NCBI RefSeq assembly: GCF_014212055.1
Contig: NZ_JACJVO010000020.1
Location: 62,001-126,000, forward strand
From: Cohnella zeiphila
GTDB lineage: Bacteria > Bacillota > Bacilli > Paenibacillales > Paenibacillaceae
DNA: 64,000 nt
Reading direction: 5' to 3'
Of the stretch, positions 53,601 through 61,399 are shown piece by piece. Every line of letters starts with the position of its first letter. The first letter of the stretch is position 1. The notes under the pieces were generated by a model that did no database searches, had not been told where the DNA came from, and was given only the letters and a program-made list of their open reading frames with translations. The translations under genes were made by a program, and so were the position numbers.

Positions 53601-55257
53601 GGTTGCCGAAGTTCGCGGAACGACGCCGGGCGTCGGCTTGATCTCGCCGCCTCCGCACCACGATATCTATTCGATCGAGGATCTGGCGGAGCTGATCCAC
53701 GATCTGAAGAACGCGAACCGTCATGCGCGGATCAACGTCAAGCTCGTCTCCGAAGTCGGCGTCGGCACGATCGCGGCCGGCGTGGCGAAGGCTCGCGCCG
53801 ACGTTATTCTCGTCAGCGGTTATGACGGAGGCACCGGCGCTTCCCCGATCGGCTCGATCCGCCATGCGGGCTTGCCTTGGGAGCTTGGCCTTGCCGAGAC
53901 GCATCAGACGCTGATTCTGAACAACCTGCGGGACCGCGTCGTCGTCGAGACCGACGGCAAGATGATGACGGGCCGCGATATCGCGGTCGCCGCGCTGCTC
54001 GGAGCCGAGGAGTACGGCTTCTCGACCGCTCCGCTGGTCGTGCTCGGCTGCATCATGATGCGCGTCTGTCAGCTCGATACGTGCCCGGTCGGCGTCGCTA
54101 CGCAAAATCCGGAGCTGCGCAAGAAGTTCATGGGCGATCCGGAATACGTCGTCAATTACATGCACTTCCTGGCGCAGGAGCTTCGCGAGATCATGGCGCA
54201 GCTCGGCTTCCGGTCGCTGGACGAGATGATCGGCCGCACGGACCGGCTCGACACGAAGAAGGCGATCTCGCACTTCAAGGCCGCCGGCGTCGACTTGACC
54301 GACCTGCTCTACCGGCCGGAGCTGCCGGAAGGCTCGGCACGCTACAACGTGAAGTCGCAGAACCACGGCCTGGAAGAGTCGCTCGACCTGCAATCGCTGC
54401 TGGCGGCGGCGGCTCCTGCGATCGAGCGCGGCGAACGGGTCGAAGGCTCGTTCCCGATCAAGAACACGAACCGCGTCGTCGGCACGATCGTCGGCCATGA
54501 AGTGACGAAGAGCCACGGCAAGGAAGGGCTGCCGGAGGATACGATTCGCTTCCACTTCACCGGAACGGCCGGAATGAGCTTCGGCGCCTTCGTGCCGAAG
54601 GGCATGACGCTGACGCTCGAAGGGGACGCGAACGACTACATCGGCAAAGGATTGTCCGGCGGCAAGATCGTCGTTTACCCGTCGCCGAAAGCAACGTTCA
54701 AGGCTGAGGACAACATTGTCGCCGGCAACACGGCGTTCTACGGCGCCACGAGCGGCGAAGCCTACATTCGCGGCATCGCCGGCGAGCGGTTCGCGGTGCG
54801 CAACAGCGGCGTGAACGTCGTCGTCGAAGGCGTCGGAGACCACGGCTGCGAATATATGACCGGCGGACGCGTCGTCGTCCTCGGCGTCACGGGACGCAAC
54901 TTCGCGGCCGGCATGTCGGGCGGCATTGCTTACGTCATCGACTGGGACGGCAGCTTCGTAAGACGCTGCAACCTCGAGATGGTCGGCCTCGAGAGCCTCG
55001 AAGACGCGAGCGAAACGGCTGAAGTGCGCGGCATGATCGAGAAGCACGTGAAGTATACGAACAGCGAGCTCGGAGCCCGCGTGCTGGCCGAGTGGGATAC
55101 GGTGCTTCCGAAGTTCGTCAAGGTTATTCCGAAAGACTACAAGCGGATGCTGGAACAGATCGCCAAAGTCGAAGCCCAAGGGCTTAGCGGCGAGAAGGCG
55201 CTGCTGGCCGCATTCGAGGCGAACATGCGCGACCTGTCCCGCGTCGGCGGCAACTGA
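50653..55257 (+). CDS. gltB: Glutamate synthase large subunit (GOGAT)
   Basis: 1534 aa, full length. The N-terminal glutamine amidotransferase has catalytic Cys24 ([11 protein letters not shown]) after a propeptide-like leader. The central domain and FMN-binding synthase domain carry the 3Fe-4S cysteines C1133, C1139 and C1144 ([16 protein letters not shown]) and the [15 protein letters not shown] flavin-site motif. The C-terminal GXGXG domain ([19 protein letters not shown]) completes it. It transfers glutamine amide nitrogen to 2-oxoglutarate. ATG 50653 follows AGAAAGG. The small subunit gltD, usually next, is absent; a terminator ends the transcript at once. Confidence 0.97.
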   Translation: MNQLFNGLPPKQGLYDPQFERDACGMGFVAHIKGRKSHEIVEQALSLLINMEHRGGQGSEPNSGDGAGILLQIPHEFFQAETAKLGFSLPEEGQYAVGMTFLTQNDAQRAKHEEIFAGIVEEEGLSLLGWRTVPTRDDMLGISAKRVKPFVRQAFISRSTGLRDDMAYERKLYVIRKRAEKAIRYSGIEGGETFYFTSLSSKKIIYKGMLTTEQVGEFYGELHDPRLTTGIALVHSRFSTNTFPSWERAHPFHYMIHNGEINTLRGNENWMHARQTLFASELFGDDLEKVKPVINHDGSDTGKFDNTFEFMYLSGRSLAHCAMMMVPEPWQNDEYMDDDKKAFYEYHSTLMEPWDGPAAMGFTDGVQIGAILDRNGLRPARYYVTKDDLIIMASEAGVIELPPEDIVLKDRLRPGRMLLVDTKEGRIISDEEVKKAIVTEHPYREWLNDHLVDLSDLPEATDLPEPDHATVQQRQQAFGYTFEDIRKIIEPMASSGVEPLASMGYDSPLAVLSERPQRLFNYFKQLFAQVTNPPIDAIREEIVTSTYTTIGPERNLLNPEPESCRHIRLASPIVSNEDFAKLRHVHRPGFKSITLPIFFDPQSGEEGLREALETLCSAADRVIKHGHNILILSDRGIDADNAAIPSLLAVSALHHHLIRQGTRTKVSILLESGEPREVHHFALLIGYGVSAVNPYLAFETLDDLIRQGMLKSVSHEKAVKHYLKAANKGVVKVLSKMGISTIQSYRGAQIFEAIGLKTEVIDKYFTWTPSRIGGVGLDVIAEETLKSHNRAFEKQEGAVRELDSGGEYQWRKDGEDHLFNPKTIHTLQMATRSNDYGLYKKFSALVQGEYEEIRTLRSLLDFKFDQPPVPIEEVEPVEAIFKRFKTGAMSFGSISKEAHESLAIAMNRIGGKSNSGEGGEDPARFTPDANGDLRRSAIKQVASGRFGVTSYYLANAEEIQIKMAQGAKPGEGGQLMGRKVYPWVAEVRGTTPGVGLISPPPHHDIYSIEDLAELIHDLKNANRHARINVKLVSEVGVGTIAAGVAKARADVILVSGYDGGTGASPIGSIRHAGLPWELGLAETHQTLILNNLRDRVVVETDGKMMTGRDIAVAALLGAEEYGFSTAPLVVLGCIMMRVCQLDTCPVGVATQNPELRKKFMGDPEYVVNYMHFLAQELREIMAQLGFRSLDEMIGRTDRLDTKKAISHFKAAGVDLTDLLYRPELPEGSARYNVKSQNHGLEESLDLQSLLAAAAPAIERGERVEGSFPIKNTNRVVGTIVGHEVTKSHGKEGLPEDTIRFHFTGTAGMSFGAFVPKGMTLTLEGDANDYIGKGLSGGKIVVYPSPKATFKAEDNIVAGNTAFYGATSGEAYIRGIAGERFAVRNSGVNVVVEGVGDHGCEYMTGGRVVVLGVTGRNFAAGMSGGIAYVIDWDGSFVRRCNLEMVGLESLEDASETAEVRGMIEKHVKYTNSELGARVLAEWDTVLPKFVKVIPKDYKRMLEQIAKVEAQGLSGEKALLAAFEANMRDLSRVGGN

Positions 55258-55278
55258 CGGGCACGACCGGAAACGGCT

Positions 55279-55337
55279 AAGCCCGCGAACGGAGTCCTTC
55301 CTTAGGGGAGGGTTTTGTTCGCGGGCTTTATTTTTTG
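55279..55337 (+). terminator. Rho-independent terminator of gltB
   Basis: AAGCCCGCGAAC (55279-55290) pairs perfectly with GTTCGCGGGCTT (55317-55328), with an inner CCTTCC/GGGAGG stem, then TATTTTTTG. Confidence 0.9.
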
Positions 55338-55510
55338 TCCTGGTCCTAAGACCACGTGCCTGAACCAAAGGAAATCCGATGCAAGGATATCGTCCCGGTT
55401 TTCAATAAAATATTCCAAAACGAAGCGCGAAACTACCCATTCGACAAAAACTTATCCAAAAACCGGAAGATTCGTTGCATTGTCCGACAACCTCTGCGTT
55501 CTTCATCCTT

Positions 55511-55516
55511 TATAAT
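55511..55516 (+). promoter_or_regulatory. Putative -10 of the small gene at 55560
   Basis: Perfect TATAAT, with no good -35 at 17-18 bp. The 55338-55510 stretch otherwise shows nothing. Confidence 0.4.
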
Positions 55517-55559
55517 GGTCTACATAAGAGGAAGATGTTCCAGAAGTGAGGGTGTGTGG

Positions 55560-55703
55560 ATGGGAAAAGAGCGGGATCTGCAAAGCGACGACAAAAATAG
55601 GCAGCAGACAATTGTGGAAATTGACATCCGTAAAATACTCGAGCAGATGGGCATATCGGAAGAGAAGTGGCCGGAAGAGTGGATGAGAAAGGAAACGGTG
55701 TAG
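55560..55703 (+). CDS. Small hypothetical protein (47 aa)
   Basis: 47 aa, MGKERDLQSDDK... ending ...WMRKETV, charged and probably helical in the middle (VEIDIRKILEQMGI). A GAGGG ribosome binding site seven bases before ATG 55560 and a TATAAT upstream support expression; GTG 55554 is an alternative start. I do not recognise the family. A terminator hairpin follows at 55748. Being short and unsupported by homology, it is only a moderately confident call. Confidence 0.5.
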   Translation: MGKERDLQSDDKNRQQTIVEIDIRKILEQMGISEEKWPEEWMRKETV

Positions 55704-55747
55704 CAAGTAAAGCACTCTCGGAATGTATACATAGGGATGAAAGCGCT

Positions 55748-55796
55748 AAACCTCAGCGATGAACGGCGGGCATAAGCCCTTCGGTCGCTGAGGTTT
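55748..55796. terminator. Hairpin between convergent genes
   Basis: AAACCTCAGCGA (55748-55759) and TCGCTGAGGTTT (55785-55796) pair perfectly, with an inner GGGC-ATAA-GCCC stem. It serves the small gene and the XRE gene that converge here. TGAAAGCGCTAAAC at 55738 overlaps its left edge and is cre-like, but sits in a 3' region. Confidence 0.7.
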
Positions 55797-55829
55797 CGTC
55801 CTGTTCGGAAGAGTCGAGCGGGCTCCCGT

Positions 55830-56198
55830 TCAATTCATGGCCCGCTCCGCGCGCACGAACGCGATAAAGCGGCGGGCTTCTTCCGGCGTCAGCCTGCGTC
55901 CGTCAATGGTAAGCGCGAACTTCTCGAGCAGTTCCGCTTCGGACAACTCCAATTGATCGGCGAAGCTGCGGACGTCCTCGTCCAGCATTCCTTGCGGATG
56001 GTCCGTCCGACCGACCAAATAGTCGATCGACACGTGGAACAGATCGGCTACCTTCGTCAGTGTCTCCGTATCGGGTTCCCTCCGGTTCTTCTCGTAGTGG
56101 GACAAAGCCGCCCTGGAGATGCCGAGGGAAGTAGACAACTCTTCTTGGGTCCAACCGCGCTGGTCGCGCAATTGGGCGATGCGGCCGCCAATATTCAT
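55830..56198 (-). CDS. XRE family transcriptional regulator
   Basis: 122 aa. HTH_3 domain at residues ~5-60 (RIAQLRDQRGWTQEELSTSLGISRAALSHYEK..., ending VSIDYLVGR), with a short C-terminal helix (LTPEEARRFIAFVRAERAMN) probably used for dimerisation. The ATG at 56198 has AAGGGAGGG seven bases upstream; the in-frame start at 56222 lacks one. It resembles SinR/ImmR-like repressors. Inverted repeats in the 280-bp divergent region (56225, 56334) are its likely operators, controlling itself and perhaps the PilZ gene. Confidence 0.88.
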   Translation of the reverse strand: MNIGGRIAQLRDQRGWTQEELSTSLGISRAALSHYEKNRREPDTETLTKVADLFHVSIDYLVGRTDHPQGMLDEDVRSFADQLELSEAELLEKFALTIDGRRLTPEEARRFIAFVRAERAMN

Positions 56199-56224
56199 CA
56201 GTTTCCCTCCCTTTTGATCCATTT

Positions 56225-56246
56225 GTAAACATCATAATATGTTTAC
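56225..56246. promoter_or_regulatory. Inverted repeat, probable XRE autoregulatory operator
   Basis: GTAAACAT (56225-56232), 6-bp spacer, ATGTTTAC (56239-56246): perfect 8-bp arms 27 bp upstream of the XRE start codon. Confidence 0.6.
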
Positions 56247-56329
56247 GATTTGTTTGCATTGCTTGCGACAAAACGTCGCACTTTCCTCGAAAACCCCTAA
56301 ATTTTAAGGTCAAATGCAAAAATATCTAC

Positions 56330-56358
56330 TTGACACGATACAGATCGTGACATATTGT
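56330..56358 (+). promoter_or_regulatory. Sigma-A promoter toward the PilZ gene, with operator-like spacer
   Basis: Perfect TTGACA (56330-56335), 17-bp spacer, TATTGT (56353-56358). The spacer holds CACGAT-ACAG-ATCGTG (56334-56349), and GATAC-ATTAC-GTATC (56371-56385) overlaps the expected transcript start; either could bind a repressor. Confidence 0.7.
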
Positions 56359-56477
56359 AAGAGTATGCATGATACATTACGTATCTAAAATTCAGCTTGC
56401 CCAACAGTATATTTTATTATACCAGTTTCGAGTGCTTGCAAGGATAAGCTTTTTCTCATTTTGACGGAGGGACGCGC

Positions 56478-56939
56478 ATGAATTGGGAGGACGCCGGAAG
56501 CGGCTTTACGCGCCGGAAGCATGTTCGTCTTCAGATGCCCGCGGAAGAAGGGGCGCTTGTTCGGATCGTGGCGATCGCTTCTCGGGCGCTTGCCAGTCCG
56601 CCCGGACGGGTCCGGCTCGCGAACGTCAGCGAGGGCGGCTGCTGCTTCGAAAGCGGGCTGCGTTTCCCCGTTCTTCCCGAGATGCGCCTGGAGCTGGGGT
56701 GGCCGATCGACGATTGCCCGCTCGCTCTGCCGGGCCATATCGTCTGGCGCGCGGATACGGTGGACGGTTACCGCTACGGCATGAAGTTCGCCTTAAGCGA
56801 GATGCAGCGCACCGCTCTGATCGGGCGGCTGAACGAACGGTTGATCGAGCTATGCCCCGACCAGACGAAAATTCATGCCTTGTACCGCATGCTCTCGGCA
56901 CGACCGAAGCCGGGCCGCGGCAAAGAAGCGTCGATATGA
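56478..56939 (+). CDS. PilZ domain protein (c-di-GMP receptor)
   Basis: 153 aa. RRKHVR gives the RxxxR motif (residues ~12-18), followed by LANVSEGGCCFES as NxSxxG and a closing GHIVWRADTVDGYRYGMKF strand pair, the pattern of c-di-GMP-binding PilZ proteins. ATG 56478 follows GACGGAGGG. The C-terminal tail is basic. It is probably controlled by the divergent XRE regulator. It is a different subfamily member from the PilZ protein at 33467. Confidence 0.82.
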   Translation: MNWEDAGSGFTRRKHVRLQMPAEEGALVRIVAIASRALASPPGRVRLANVSEGGCCFESGLRFPVLPEMRLELGWPIDDCPLALPGHIVWRADTVDGYRYGMKFALSEMQRTALIGRLNERLIELCPDQTKIHALYRMLSARPKPGRGKEASI

Positions 56940-57003
56940 ACGGTCCGCGCCGCGGCCCACCGATGGAAATCATACGAATCCGAAACGTTTGGCGGGTGAT
57001 GGC

Positions 57004-58080
57004 GTGACTCGGAAATGGAAACGTCTCTTATGGATATCGGCTGCAGGCGTGCTCCTCGCGGTAGGCGGAACGATCGTTTACTTGGGCAACGAGGTTCGGG
57101 TGGCAGCCGACCGCATGTACGAGCCTCTGTCGTCCGCGAAAGCAAGTTATGAGGCGAAGGACCCGGAGCTGCAAGCTTGGCGAAGTCAATCCGCTGCCAA
57201 TCCGGCTCCGGCGGATGCTGACGGGGAAGGGAGCGTTCGGGCTCTGGCCAAAGGGCCGACGGAAGTCCAGGCAGACGCTTCGTCCGGCGGCGGCGCGGTA
57301 AAGATGTCTGCGGCCCAATCTGCGGCGCAGCGCTCCCAGGGCGCCTTCACGGTACTGCTCGCCGGAGTCGACGAGCGGGCCGGGGACAGGGGGCGAACGG
57401 ACACGCTGATGGTGCTGACGGTGAACGAGGCGCGGGAGGCGGCCTTCCTGTTCAGCATTCCGAGGGATACCTATGCCGATCTCGTTCCGAAAGGAACGAA
57501 GGACAAAATCAACCATGCCTACGCGTTCAGCGGAATCGAAGGCACCGTATCGACGGTGGAGCATTTCCTCGACATTCCGATCGATCATTACGTCAAGGTG
57601 AATATGGAAGGGTTCGAGAAGATCGTGGACACGCTTGGAGGCGTGGACGTGACCAATTCGTTCGCTTTCGATTCGGAGGGGGACCATTTTCCGGCGGGCG
57701 AGCTCCATTTGACCGGCGAGGAGGCGCTCAATTACACCCGCATGCGGCATGAAGATCCCCGGGGGGATTTCGGGCGCAACGAACGGCAGCGGCAAGTGCT
57801 GAACCGGCTGGTGGACAAGGCGGCGGATTGGAAAAATTCGTTGGAGATCACGAACGTTCTCCGCAGCGTCAGCCGCAACGTCAAAACCGACTTTACGCTC
57901 GGCCAGCTGACCGACCTGGTGACCAAGCACAGGGACGTGGTCCGATCGGTCGAGAGCACGGAAGTGAAAGGCCAGGGCAAGATGATGGGCGGAATCTACT
58001 ATTATATTGTCGGTCAGACGGAAAGGGATCGGCTTCACGACGAGATCAAGTCGTACTTGATGGACGACGGAACGAAGTAG
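57004..58080 (+). CDS. LytR-CpsA-Psr (LCP) family protein, cell-wall glycopolymer ligase
   Basis: 358 aa from GTG 57004; a long in-frame extension upstream has no ribosome binding site and overlaps the PilZ gene. One membrane anchor (residues ~7-27), an extracellular Ala/Gly linker, then the LCP domain: VLLAGVDERAGDRGRTDTLMV, FSIPRDTY, INHAYAFSGIEGTVSTVE, VDTLGGVDV and LNYTRMRHEDPRGDFGRNERQ, with the Arg/Asp residues known to bind polyprenyl phosphate. It attaches teichoic acid or related polymers to peptidoglycan. A terminator follows. Confidence 0.92.
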   Translation: MTRKWKRLLWISAAGVLLAVGGTIVYLGNEVRVAADRMYEPLSSAKASYEAKDPELQAWRSQSAANPAPADADGEGSVRALAKGPTEVQADASSGGGAVKMSAAQSAAQRSQGAFTVLLAGVDERAGDRGRTDTLMVLTVNEAREAAFLFSIPRDTYADLVPKGTKDKINHAYAFSGIEGTVSTVEHFLDIPIDHYVKVNMEGFEKIVDTLGGVDVTNSFAFDSEGDHFPAGELHLTGEEALNYTRMRHEDPRGDFGRNERQRQVLNRLVDKAADWKNSLEITNVLRSVSRNVKTDFTLGQLTDLVTKHRDVVRSVESTEVKGQGKMMGGIYYYIVGQTERDRLHDEIKSYLMDDGTK

Positions 58081-58099
58081 ACCTTCATCGGCTTTTCCC

Positions 58100-58123
58100 G
58101 CCGCGCAAACTGCGCGGCTTTTT
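58100..58123 (+). terminator. Rho-independent terminator of the LCP gene
   Basis: GCCGCGCA-AAC-TGCGCGGC followed by TTTTT. Confidence 0.9.
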
Positions 58124-58225
58124 CGTTGTCCCGGAAAAGGCGCGGATTGTCGTTTCGGGAGAAAAGTTGCCGTTTATCGTCGTTTTCCGTTACGATAGGG
58201 TAAAAACAGTTCGGAGGGGATGGTC

Positions 58226-58993
58226 ATGTTCGCATCGCAGCGAAGGGACTATATCGCGGAGGCGCTGCGCAAGCATCGGCAGGTCACGGTGAGAGAGCTG
58301 GCCGCCGAGCTGGGCGTATCGGAAGGCACGCTGCGCACCGACCTGCGGCTGATGGAGGACGAAGGGCTGCTGGAGCGGACGCACGGCGGAGCGGTGCCGC
58401 CCCGAAGCCGCTCGTCCGCCGCTCAAGCGCAGCCGCAAACTTCCCGCAGCGAATTGAACCCCGCGGAGAAGCGCGCGATCGGACGCGCCGCCGCCGAGTT
58501 GGTAGCGAAAGGGCAATGCGTCATGCTCGACGCAAGTTCGACGGCGCTCGAGCTGGCGCGCCAGCTGGTCGACTTCGATTACTTGACGATCGTGACGAAC
58601 GGACTCGAAGCGGCGATGGAACTGAATCGGAATCCCCGCGTCAACGTCATTCTGATCGGCGGGGTGCTGCGCCCTTCCTCCCGGACGATCGAAGGCCTTC
58701 TCGGCAAAAGCATTCTGCACGACATTCATGCGGATTTGTTCTTCACTTCCGCGGAGGGGTTTACTCTCAAAGCCGGCATGACCGACTTCAGCCCCTACGA
58801 GGCGGAGCTCAAGAAGGAGATGGCCGCCAACGCGTCGCAGGTCGTGGCCCTGCTGGATCATACGAAGCTGGGACGCCGATCGATCGCCACTTCCATTCAC
58901 GCCGATCGGATTCGGACGCTGGTGACGGACGCGCAGGCGGATCCGTCCTTTCTGCAGACGCTCGGCCGGATGCGGATCGTCACGGCCAAATGA
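58226..58993 (+). CDS. DeoR family transcriptional regulator
   Basis: 255 aa. N-terminal DeoR HTH (residues ~4-55: RRDYIAEALRKHRQVTVRELAAELGVSEGTLRTDL...) and a C-terminal sugar-phosphate-sensing DeoRC domain with VMLDASSTALELARQL, VTNGLEAAMEL and LIGGVLRPSSRTIEG. GGAGGGG is directly abutting the first ATG (58220) but six bases from ATG 58226, so the latter is chosen. It precedes the araL- and araM-like genes by 199 bp and probably regulates them in response to a phosphorylated sugar. Confidence 0.9.
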   Translation: MFASQRRDYIAEALRKHRQVTVRELAAELGVSEGTLRTDLRLMEDEGLLERTHGGAVPPRSRSSAAQAQPQTSRSELNPAEKRAIGRAAAELVAKGQCVMLDASSTALELARQLVDFDYLTIVTNGLEAAMELNRNPRVNVILIGGVLRPSSRTIEGLLGKSILHDIHADLFFTSAEGFTLKAGMTDFSPYEAELKKEMAANASQVVALLDHTKLGRRSIATSIHADRIRTLVTDAQADPSFLQTLGRMRIVTAK

Positions 58994-59192
58994 AGGGAAA
59001 TGAAAGTCCGTTTGCGAACAAACGAAGAATCGAATGAACGCAAATGAAAATGCCGGCAAACGATAACAAAAGTTGACAAACGGCGATGATGCGGCGGAAA
59101 ATGGAGTTAACCATACAATGACCGATGATGTTGTCAGCAGGCAATGAACCGTTAGCGGGCGAACCGTCGGATGGAAGGACAGGGGGAGGAAG

Positions 59193-60002
59193 TTGCTGAA
59201 CGGGATCGCGGATTTGAGCGGTTTTGACGGATTTCTGATTGATCTGGACGGCACGATCTATCGGGGAGACCTGCTGATCGATGGAGCGGCGGATACGGTG
59301 CGGCGGTTGTTCCGTGAAGGCAAAAGGGTCGTGTTCGTGAGCAATCGAGGCAATATTTCCCGGGACATGTGCAAAGCGAAGCTGGCCGGCATGGGGCTGG
59401 ACGTTCCGGCCGAGAGCCTGCTGCTGACTTCGACCGCATCCGGCATGTACCTGAAGGAGAGGGATCCGGATTCCGCGGTCTGGGTGCTTGGGGAACAGGG
59501 GCTCAAAGACGAATTGGCGACTTTCGGCATCCGGCTGGCGCCGCGGCCGGAAGATTCGGATTGGCTCGTCATCACGCTGCACGAGACGGTGACGTACCGG
59601 GAGCTTAATATGGCGTTCCGAGCGATCCGAAGCGGGGCGCGCATTCTGGCGACGAACGAGGACCGGATGGTTCCGACCGCCGAAGGCGATTCGCTGGACG
59701 TGGCCGGCATGATCGGAGCCGTCTGCCATCCGGCCGGCCGCTGGCCCGACGTCGTCATCGGCAAGCCGTCCGAATGGATGGCGCAGGCGGCGCTGCGCAC
59801 GCTCGGTTTGCCGCCGGAGCGATGTCTGGTCATCGGCGACAGCCTGCATTCCGACATCGCCCTTGCGAAGCGGCACGGAATGTCCGCCGCGCTGGTGCTG
59901 ACCGGACTCGCCGATCATGGGAGTGCGTACGGCGGAGAATATAAGCCGGATTACGTTTGGGATTCGATCGCCGGCTTGAACGGTTTACTGGAAGGAGTTT
60001 AA
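59193..60002 (+). CDS. araL: HAD-superfamily sugar-phosphate phosphatase, AraL/NagD-like
   Basis: 269 aa. HAD motifs in order: DLDGTIYRG (motif I nucleophile and acid Asp), VSNRGN (motif II), VIGKPSEWM (motif III Lys) and VIGDSLHSDI (motif IV). NagD/AraL proteins dephosphorylate sugar phosphates. TTG 59193 is the likely start; GGGGGAGG is only about three bases upstream, an unusually short gap. It is followed three bases later by the araM-like gene, the same pair order as araL-araM of Bacillus subtilis; the rest of the ara genes are absent. The symbol is by homology and synteny. Confidence 0.82.
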   Translation: MLNGIADLSGFDGFLIDLDGTIYRGDLLIDGAADTVRRLFREGKRVVFVSNRGNISRDMCKAKLAGMGLDVPAESLLLTSTASGMYLKERDPDSAVWVLGEQGLKDELATFGIRLAPRPEDSDWLVITLHETVTYRELNMAFRAIRSGARILATNEDRMVPTAEGDSLDVAGMIGAVCHPAGRWPDVVIGKPSEWMAQAALRTLGLPPERCLVIGDSLHSDIALAKRHGMSAALVLTGLADHGSAYGGEYKPDYVWDSIAGLNGLLEGV

Positions 60003-60005
60003 CCG

Positions 60006-61208
60006 ATGAGCGACATCTTGAGAAGCGTTCGGGACGAAGCCGAACGGCAAGGAAGAAGCCTGGAAGGACTCTCTTTTCCCCAGATCATCCGGTTGGGTGC
60101 GGGAGCGTCCCGGGAAACGGCCGCCTACTTGCTGGAGGCCGGCCATCGCAAGGTTGCGCTGGTCGCCGACGACCGGACGTATGCGGCGGCCGGCCGGGAC
60201 CTGGAGAAGCAGCTGACGGCGGCGGGGTTGACGGCATCGACGACCCTCATCAAGCCGAACGAGATCGGCGACGTCGCGGCCGACGAGGCGTCGATCGTGC
60301 AGCTGCTGCTGGATTTGCAGCGAACGGGCGCGACCGTTTGCGTCGCGGCGGGATCCGGAACCGTGCATGACATCGTCCGGTACGCGGCTTATTCGTGGCA
60401 CGTTCCGTTCGTATCGGTGCCGACGGCCGCTTCCGTCGACGGCTTCACGTCCAAAGGCGCGCCGCTGATCATCCGAGGCGAGAAAATCACGGTGCCGGCG
60501 ATCGGACCCGACGCGCTGTTCGCGGATACCGAAATTTTGACGCGGGCGCCGGCGGCGATGGCGGCAGCGGGATTCGGCGACATGCTCGGCAAGTTCACGT
60601 CGCTGTTCGACTGGAGCTTCGGAAGGCAGGTAGCGAACGAACCGGACGACCCGCTGACGGAGTCGCTCACCGAGCGCGCGCTTCTGGCCTGCGCCGCCCA
60701 TGCCGACGAGATCGGCCGCGGAACCGAAGAAGGTCTTGCCGTGTTGATGACGGCGCTGATCGAATCGGGTCTCGCCATGCTCATTCTCGGACAGTCCCAT
60801 TCGGCCTCCGGGGCGGAGCACCATCTGTCGCACTACTGGGAGATGGAATTCATTCGCGGCCGGCGCCGGCAGCTGCTTCACGGCGCGAAGGTCGGCGTGG
60901 CCTGCTCCGTCGTCTCCGGCTTGTACAAGCGGATCGCCGAAGAGGGGCTGCCGGCCGTCCCGGCAAACTCGCCGCTTCGCGACGCATGGCGGATCGCCGA
61001 ATCCGGCTGGTCCGACATCCGCGAGCGGATCCGCCGGCTGCCCGGCGAGGAGCAGATTCGCGAACTGCTGCGCACGGTGCACGGTCCGGACACGATCCAG
61101 GCGCTCGGCATCGACGCCGGTCTCCGCGACCGCGCGCTGCGCGAAGCCGATCTGGTCCGTCCCGGCCGAACGACGCTGCTTCGCCTCTACAACTCGGCGT
61201 TTCGATAA
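60006..61208 (+). CDS. araM: Glycerol-1-phosphate dehydrogenase, AraM/EgsA-like
   Basis: 400 aa. The NAD(P)-binding N-terminal part (VALVADDRTYAAAGRDLEKQL, VAAGSGTVHDIVRYAA) precedes metal-binding motifs of the family: GFGDMLGK (Asp), SGAEHHLSHYWEM (His) and HGAKVGVA (His). In B. subtilis AraM makes sn-glycerol-1-phosphate, used for archaeal-type heptaprenylglycerol lipids. ATG 60006 follows GGAAGGAG three bases past the phosphatase stop, so they are coupled. A phosphatase next to a G1P dehydrogenase suggests a shared step in that lipid or a glycerol-phosphate pathway. Confidence 0.87.
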   Translation: MSDILRSVRDEAERQGRSLEGLSFPQIIRLGAGASRETAAYLLEAGHRKVALVADDRTYAAAGRDLEKQLTAAGLTASTTLIKPNEIGDVAADEASIVQLLLDLQRTGATVCVAAGSGTVHDIVRYAAYSWHVPFVSVPTAASVDGFTSKGAPLIIRGEKITVPAIGPDALFADTEILTRAPAAMAAAGFGDMLGKFTSLFDWSFGRQVANEPDDPLTESLTERALLACAAHADEIGRGTEEGLAVLMTALIESGLAMLILGQSHSASGAEHHLSHYWEMEFIRGRRRQLLHGAKVGVACSVVSGLYKRIAEEGLPAVPANSPLRDAWRIAESGWSDIRERIRRLPGEEQIRELLRTVHGPDTIQALGIDAGLRDRALREADLVRPGRTTLLRLYNSAFR

Positions 61209-61211
61209 GAA

Positions 61212-61280
61212 TAAGCAAGAGCGGCAACCCGCAGGATGGACGCTTCGAACAGGCGCCTCTCGCGGGTTGCTTGCTTGAAA
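61212..61280 (+). other. 3' hairpin after araM without clear T-tract
   Basis: GCAACCCGC (from ~61225) and GCGGGTTGC (ending ~61272) are perfect 9-bp arms. The following bases are TTGCTTGAAAGG, so termination may be partial. Confidence 0.45.
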
Positions 61281-61399
61281 GGGGAGCAGCGCTTTTTTTA
61301 CGCTGCATCCTCCAATCGGCAGAGCGAAAAGCAGGAATGAGCGTTCATCCGCCGAACTTTCATAGGGAGAAGAGGGTCAAGAAGATTGGAGGAATCCCC

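Noticed and set aside
50632..55368. A 1578-codon open frame on the minus strand over gltB
   Set aside because: It mirrors the gltB codons, has no ribosome binding site or recognisable domain, and is a typical by-product of high GC.
60395..61399. Open extension ahead of the serine hydrolase
   Set aside because: It is the araM coding region in another frame. The ATG at 61400 has GGAGGAA directly upstream.
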